Source of the DNA: Neorhizobium sp. JUb45
GTDB taxonomy: Bacteria > Pseudomonadota > Alphaproteobacteria > Rhizobiales > Rhizobiaceae
DNA length: 64,000 nt
Reading direction: 5' to 3'
NCBI RefSeq assembly: GCF_004343585.1
Contig: NZ_SLYW01000002.1
Coordinates: forward strand, 744,001-808,000
The notes beneath the pieces are model-generated. The model did no database searches. It had not been told where the DNA came from and saw only the letters and a list, made by a program, of their open reading frames with translations. This document shows positions 59,841 through 64,000 of the stretch, in pieces (position 1 is the stretch's first letter; each line of letters begins with the position of its first letter). Both the position numbers and the translations under genes were made by a program.

Positions 59841-60077
59841 ATGCCAAAACGCATTCTGCAGGGCGTAGTCGTTTCCGACAAGAACGAGAAGACCGTTGTT
59901 GTCCGCGTCGAGCGCCGATTCGCTCATCCGCTGCTTCAGAAGACGGTTCGCCGTTCGAAGAAGTACAAGGCGCATGACGAAACCAACCAGTACAAGATTG
60001 GTGATGTCGTTTCCATCGAGGAATGCGCACCGATCTCCAAGGACAAGACCTGGAAAGTTGTTTCTGCCCAGGCTTAA
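59841..60077 (+). CDS. rpsQ: 30S ribosomal protein S17
   Basis: 78 residues: [59 protein letters not shown]. Last gene of the S10 operon; a terminator-like hairpin follows. Confidence 0.98.
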   Translation: MPKRILQGVVVSDKNEKTVVVRVERRFAHPLLQKTVRRSKKYKAHDETNQYKIGDVVSIEECAPISKDKTWKVVSAQA

Positions 60078-60143
60078 GCCCACAGAATTGCGGCAGGCCC
60101 TTGCGTCTGCCGCAGAAATCTGTATGAAGCAGCCCATCGGCTG

Positions 60144-60172
60144 AGAACGCCCGGTTTACGGGCGTTCTTTTT
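60144..60172 (+). terminator. Terminator between the S10 and spc operons
   Basis: A 10-bp perfect stem AGAACGCCCG / CGGGCGTTCT, loop GTTTA, then TTTT. It lies in the 232-base gap rpsQ-rplN, 67 bases after rpsQ, so the spc operon probably has its own promoter within the remaining 140 bases. Confidence 0.88.
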
Positions 60173-60309
60173 GCTTTGCAGCGCAGGGAAGGTCCCGTTG
60201 GGGAAACCACCTTGGCAAGACCCAACCCGCGCGAAATAAAATATGTCCATGGCCGGAATAGGGGGCTCTATGCCCAACCGTTTCGGTCCTTACGAGAAGG
60301 CGACCTGAC

Positions 60310-60678
60310 ATGATTCAGATGCAAACAAACCTCGACGTGGCGGATAATTCCGGCGCACGTCGTGTCATGTGCATCAAGGTGCTGGGCGGCTCCAAGCGCA
60401 AGTATGCTTCGGTCGGCGACATTATCGTCGTTTCGATCAAGGAAGCCATCCCGCGCGGCCGCGTGAAGAAGGGCGATGTGATGAAGGCGGTGGTCGTTCG
60501 TACCGCCAAGGACATCCGTCGCGCCGACGGCAGCGTCATCCGCTTCGATAACAACGCAGCGGTCCTCATCGACAACAAAAAAGAGCCGATCGGCACCCGT
60601 ATCTTCGGACCGGTTCCGCGCGAACTTCGCGCCAAGAACCACATGAAGATCATCTCGCTGGCTCCCGAAGTACTGTAA
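60310..60678 (+). CDS. rplN: 50S ribosomal protein L14
   Basis: 122 residues: [60 protein letters not shown]. First gene of the spc operon. Confidence 0.98.
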   Translation: MIQMQTNLDVADNSGARRVMCIKVLGGSKRKYASVGDIIVVSIKEAIPRGRVKKGDVMKAVVVRTAKDIRRADGSVIRFDNNAAVLIDNKKEPIGTRIFGPVPRELRAKNHMKIISLAPEVL

Positions 60679-60690
60679 GGAGCGAGAACC

Positions 60691-60999
60691 ATGCAGAAGA
60701 TCAAGAAGGGCGACAACGTCGTCGTACTCACCGGCAAGGACAAGGGCCGTACCGGTGAAGTCCTCCAGGTTCTGCCGAAGGAAGACCGTGCGGTCGTCGG
60801 CGGCATCAACATGGTGAAGCGTCACCAGCGTCAGACACAGACGCAGGAAGCTGGCATCATCAACAAAGAAGCATCGATCCACCTGTCTAACATCGCGATC
60901 GTCGCGAAAGACGGCAAGCCGACCCGCGTTGGTTTCTCCGTCGTCGACGGCAAGAAGGTTCGTGTGGCCAAGCGTACGGGAGATGTGATCGATGGCTGA
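60691..60999 (+). CDS. rplX: 50S ribosomal protein L24
   Basis: 102 residues with the KOW motif [20 protein letters not shown] and [20 protein letters not shown]. Preceded by AAGGAGCG. Its 3' end overlaps rplE by 8 bases. Confidence 0.98.
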   Translation: MQKIKKGDNVVVLTGKDKGRTGEVLQVLPKEDRAVVGGINMVKRHQRQTQTQEAGIINKEASIHLSNIAIVAKDGKPTRVGFSVVDGKKVRVAKRTGDVIDG

Positions 61000-61549
61000 G
61001 TCCAAGTACGAGCCGCGGCTCAAGACCGAATACGTTTCCCGCATCCGCGCAGCGCTGCAGGAACAGTTCTCGTTCGCCAATGAAATGATGATCCCCAAGC
61101 TGGACAAGATCGTCATCAACATGGGCGTTGGTGAAGCAACTGCCGATTCGAAGAAGCCCACCGTGGCTGCTGCCGATCTGGCTGCTATCGCCGGCCAGAA
61201 GCCGGTCATCACCAAGGCTCGCAACTCTATCGCCGGCTTCAAGGTCCGCGAGCAGATGCCGATCGGCGCGAAGGTTACCCTGCGCGGCGCCCGCATGTAC
61301 GAGTTCGTAGATCGCCTGGTCAACATCGCGCTTCCGCGCGTTCGCGACTTCCGCGGCCTGAACCCGAAGTCCTTTGACGGTCGTGGCAACTTCGCCATGG
61401 GCTTGAAGGAGCACATTGTGTTCCCGGAGATCAACTACGACAAGGTTGATCAGATGTGGGGCATGGACATCATCGTTTGCACGACGGCTACCAGCGACGA
61501 CGAAGCACGGGCTCTTCTGAAAGAGTTCAACTTCCCGTTCCGCCAGTAA
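60992..61549 (+). CDS. rplE: 50S ribosomal protein L5
   Basis: 185 residues: [60 protein letters not shown]. Binds 5S rRNA. Start ATG inside the rplX end gives translational coupling. Confidence 0.98.
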   Translation: MAESKYEPRLKTEYVSRIRAALQEQFSFANEMMIPKLDKIVINMGVGEATADSKKPTVAAADLAAIAGQKPVITKARNSIAGFKVREQMPIGAKVTLRGARMYEFVDRLVNIALPRVRDFRGLNPKSFDGRGNFAMGLKEHIVFPEINYDKVDQMWGMDIIVCTTATSDDEARALLKEFNFPFRQ

Positions 61550-61582
61550 CCGTAACGACAAGCGTTTTAAAGGAACTACGAT

Positions 61583-61888
61583 ATGGCGAAAACCAGCGCA
61601 GTTGAAAAGAACAAGCGCCGCCGCAAGACGGTTGCCGCACACGCTGAGAAGCGTGCTGCTCTGAAGGCGACCATCATGAACCAGGCACTGCCCATCGAAG
61701 AGCGCTTCAAGGCTTCTGTCAAGCTCGCTTCTCTGCCGCGTGATGGCTCGAAAACGCGTATCCGCAACCGTTGTGAAGTCACCGGTCGCCCGCGCGCTTT
61801 CTACCGCAAGCTCGGAATGTCGCGTATCGCGCTTCGTGAGCTTGGTAATTCCGGCAAGGTGCCGGGCATTGTTAAGTCGAGCTGGTAA
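61583..61888 (+). CDS. rpsN: 30S ribosomal protein S14
   Basis: 101 residues, the long, zinc-free type: [40 protein letters not shown]. Only one Cys remains of the zinc ribbon. Confidence 0.98.
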   Translation: MAKTSAVEKNKRRRKTVAAHAEKRAALKATIMNQALPIEERFKASVKLASLPRDGSKTRIRNRCEVTGRPRAFYRKLGMSRIALRELGNSGKVPGIVKSSW

Positions 61889-61900
61889 GGAGATCGTTAG

Positions 61901-62299
61901 ATGACCATGACTGATCCCTTGGGCGATATGCTCACCCGCATCCGCAACGGCGCTGCCCGTCGCAAGAACACCGTTTCGACGCCTGCTTCCAAGCTGCGCG
62001 CTCGCGTTCTCGATGTTCTGCAGGCTGAAGGCTACATCCGCGGTTATTCGGAAATTGATTTTGGTAACGGCAAGGCCGAGATCGAAATCGAACTCAAGTA
62101 CTACGAAGGCGCGTCCGTGATCCGTAAGATCGGCCGCGTTTCGAAGCCGGGCCGCCGAGTTTATGTCTCGGTTAAGTCCATCCCGCAGGTCTCGAACGGC
62201 CTCGGTATCACCATCCTTTCGACACCGAAGGGCGTGATGGCCGATCACCAGGCGCGCGAGCAGAACGTAGGCGGCGAGGTTCTTTGCTCGGTCTTCTAA
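61901..62299 (+). CDS. rpsH: 30S ribosomal protein S8
   Basis: 132 residues: [63 protein letters not shown] at 61901 has AAGGAG 8 bases upstream; ATG two codons later is also possible. In E. coli S8 represses the spc mRNA. Confidence 0.98.
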   Translation: MTMTDPLGDMLTRIRNGAARRKNTVSTPASKLRARVLDVLQAEGYIRGYSEIDFGNGKAEIEIELKYYEGASVIRKIGRVSKPGRRVYVSVKSIPQVSNGLGITILSTPKGVMADHQAREQNVGGEVLCSVF

Positions 62300-62341
62300 G
62301 ACTGGGCAAGGATCTCCATAACGGACAGACAGGATAACATA

Positions 62342-62875
62342 ATGTCTCGTATCGGTAAAAAGCCCGTTCCGGTTCCTGCAGGCGTAACGGCTTCGGTCGA
62401 CGGCCAGAAGATCACCGCAAAGGGCCCGAAGGGCGAACTTTTCTTCGTTGCTAACGACGAAGTCAAAGTTGAATACAACGAAAACGCTGTTTCGGTGACC
62501 CCGGTCAACGATTCCAAGGATGCTCGTTCGAAGTGGGGCATGTCCCGCACGATGATCGAGAACATCTTCAAGGGCGTTAAGGACGGTTACGAGCGCAAGC
62601 TCGAAATCAACGGCGTCGGTTACCGCGCGGCTCTGCAGGGCAAGAACCTGCAGCTGCAGCTCGGTTTCTCTCACGATGTTGTCTATGAAGCCCCTGAGGG
62701 CATCACCATTGCCGTGCCGAAGCCGACGGAAATCGTCGTCTCCGGCATCAATAAGCAGCAGGTCGGTCAGGTTGCAGCGGAAATCCGCGAATACCGCGGT
62801 CCCGAGCCCTACAAGGGCAAAGGCGTCAAGTACGCTGGGGAACGGATCGTCCGCAAGGAAGGCAAGAAGAAGTAA
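62342..62875 (+). CDS. rplF: 50S ribosomal protein L6
   Basis: 177 residues: [60 protein letters not shown]. Near the factor-binding site. Confidence 0.98.
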   Translation: MSRIGKKPVPVPAGVTASVDGQKITAKGPKGELFFVANDEVKVEYNENAVSVTPVNDSKDARSKWGMSRTMIENIFKGVKDGYERKLEINGVGYRAALQGKNLQLQLGFSHDVVYEAPEGITIAVPKPTEIVVSGINKQQVGQVAAEIREYRGPEPYKGKGVKYAGERIVRKEGKKK

Positions 62876-62887
62876 GGACGAGCGATC

Positions 62888-63250
62888 ATGGCTACCAGAA
62901 AAGAAGCACTCACAAAGCGTGCGAGCCGTGTTCGCCGCCAGATCAAGAAGGTCGCAAACGGCCGTCCGCGTCTGTCGGTTCACCGCTCGTCCAAGAACAT
63001 CTACGTACAGGTCATCGACGATGTGGCCGGCCGCACTCTTGCAGCCGCTTCCACGCTCGACGTCGATCTGCGCAAGTCGCTGAAGACCGGTGCGGACGTT
63101 GCAGCAGCTGCTGCCGTCGGCAAGCTGGTTGCAGAGCGCGCCTCCAAGGCCGGCGTGACGGAAGTCGTGTTCGATCGCGGCGCCTTCATCTACCATGGCC
63201 GCATCAAGGCACTTGCTGAAGCTGCCCGCGAAGGCGGTCTGAGCTTCTAA
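62888..63250 (+). CDS. rplR: 50S ribosomal protein L18
   Basis: 120 residues: [60 protein letters not shown]. Binds 5S rRNA. Followed by a strong hairpin and a 140-base gap before rpsE. Confidence 0.98.
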   Translation: MATRKEALTKRASRVRRQIKKVANGRPRLSVHRSSKNIYVQVIDDVAGRTLAAASTLDVDLRKSLKTGADVAAAAAVGKLVAERASKAGVTEVVFDRGAFIYHGRIKALAEAAREGGLSF

Positions 63251-63258
63251 GAAATTTT

Positions 63259-63291
63259 CGCCCGGTCTCACCCAATAGGGGAGGCCGGGCG
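63259..63291 (+). other. Strong hairpin in the rplR-rpsE spacer
   Basis: CGCCCGGTCTC pairs with GAGGCCGGGCG (one T-G), extended by CCC/GGG across a bulged A, loop AATA. No T-tract on the plus strand, so an RNA processing, regulatory or partial attenuation role is more likely than full termination. Confidence 0.6.
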
Positions 63292-63390
63292 AAATGCGGT
63301 TTCTCCGCAGCCCCCGGCCGATCTTGAGAAAGAGGGGACGGGTTATCTTTAACCTGCCGTTCCACCCGCAAAAGAAAAAGGAAAAGGACA

Positions 63391-63957
63391 ATGGCACAGG
63401 AAAGAAAGGGCCGTGACGATCGTCAGGGCCGTGAAGAGCGCGATAGCGAATTCGTCGACAAGTTGGTCGCGATCAACCGCGTCGCCAAGGTCGTCAAGGG
63501 CGGCCGTCGCTTCGGTTTTGCTGCTCTCGTCGTCGTCGGCGACCAGAAGGGCCGCGTTGGCTTCGGCCATGGCAAGGCTCGTGAAGTGCCGGAAGCTATC
63601 CGCAAGGCAACTGAATCTGCCAAGCGCGATCTGATCTTCGTACCGCTGCGTGACGGCCGTACGCTGCATCACGACGTCAACGGTCGCCATGGCGCCGGCA
63701 AGGTTCTGCTTCGTGCAGCCAAGGCTGGTACCGGCATCATCGCCGGTGGCCCGATGCGCGCCGTTTTCGAAACTCTCGGCATGCACGACGTTGTTGCAAA
63801 GTCGACCGGTTCGTCGAACCCGTACAACATGATCCGTGCGACGTTCGATGCCCTCAAGCACCAGGTGCATCCGAAGGATGTGGCAGCTCAGCGTGGCCTT
63901 AAGTATGCCACACTGCAGGCTCGTCGCGCCGCTTCCGGCAATGCGTCGGAAGAATAA
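63391..63957 (+). CDS. rpsE: 30S ribosomal protein S5
   Basis: 188 residues: [60 protein letters not shown]. Start after AAAAAGGAAAAGGACA. Helicase centre of the 30S mRNA entry. Confidence 0.98.
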   Translation: MAQERKGRDDRQGREERDSEFVDKLVAINRVAKVVKGGRRFGFAALVVVGDQKGRVGFGHGKAREVPEAIRKATESAKRDLIFVPLRDGRTLHHDVNGRHGAGKVLLRAAKAGTGIIAGGPMRAVFETLGMHDVVAKSTGSSNPYNMIRATFDALKHQVHPKDVAAQRGLKYATLQARRAASGNASEE

Positions 63958-63971
63958 GAGGAGTCTGACAC

Positions 63972-64000
63972 ATGGCTAAGGCTACGAAGAAGACTGAAGC
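63972..64000 (+). CDS. rpmD: 50S ribosomal protein L30, first residues (cut by window edge)
   Basis: Reads MAKATKKTEA before the window ends, with GAGGAG upstream. Position after rpsE in the spc operon and this N-terminus fit L30 of rhizobia. Confidence 0.85.

Noticed and set aside
60270..60308. 12-codon ORF before rplN
   Set aside because: Too short and without independent support to be called a gene.

Overview
The window reads as chromosomal housekeeping DNA from an alphaproteobacterium of the Rhizobiaceae (Agrobacterium/Rhizobium lineage). This is inferred from high-GC third positions, the block NDUFA12 - DUF2155 - aat - accC - accB - aroQ - dsbA-like - rne - amidase - PBP1A - prfB, the wording of RpoB/RpoC/GatB/L10, and rhizobial-type intergenic palindromes. 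I see no phage, insertion sequence, CRISPR array or rRNA operon. The species cannot be fixed by eye.

Layout. (1) 1-6.2 kb: the 5' part of pyrB (minus strand), a ParD/ParE toxin-antitoxin pair just upstream of it, an AidB-type acyl-CoA dehydrogenase, two small membrane proteins, ruvX, a PhnA-like protein, an UPF0173 metal-dependent hydrolase and an M48 membrane protease. (2) 6.4-13.2 kb: gatC-gatA and gatB, the tRNA-dependent amidotransferase genes. They are split by a small accessory patch (orphan ORF, a second RelE/ParE-type pair, a YjhX-type protein, a GNAT acetyltransferase, DUF1294). Two more GNAT genes follow gatB. (3) 13.2-23 kb: NDUFA12-like complex I protein, DUF2155 protein, then a minus-strand run aat, accC, accB, aroQ, dsbA-like, rne (RNase E with a split S1 domain). 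(4) 22-34.5 kb: plus-strand amidase, penicillin-binding protein 1A and prfB (with a programmed +1 frameshift), then nadK, tRNA-Thr, nadE, a palindromic repeat pair, a UvrD-like helicase, a receiver-only response regulator and rlmB. (5) 34.6-64 kb: the translation/transcription supercluster, tRNA-Tyr, tRNA-Gly, tuf, (broken small secreted protein), tRNA-Trp, secE, nusG, rplKAJL, rpoBC, rpsL, rpsG, fusA, a second tuf, the S10 operon (rpsJ to rpsQ) and the spc operon (rplN to rpmD, cut by the window edge).

The last third is one functional theme: tRNAs, elongation factors, RNA polymerase and ribosomal proteins, with RNA hairpins at the places where output of neighbouring genes has to differ (tuf ends, rplL/rpoB, rpoC end, fusA/tuf, rpsQ/rplN, rplR/rpsE). 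The most informative signals are the prfB frameshift site AGGAGG-CAT-CTT-TGA-C, the two almost identical tuf genes with abruptly different flanks, a one-base lesion in a Cys-rich secreted-protein gene after the first tuf, the 15-bp perfect hairpin before rpoB, and the toxin/acetyltransferase patch between gatA and gatB. I did not find a convincing wholly new system; the YjhX-GNAT divergent pair is the best candidate for something under-described.
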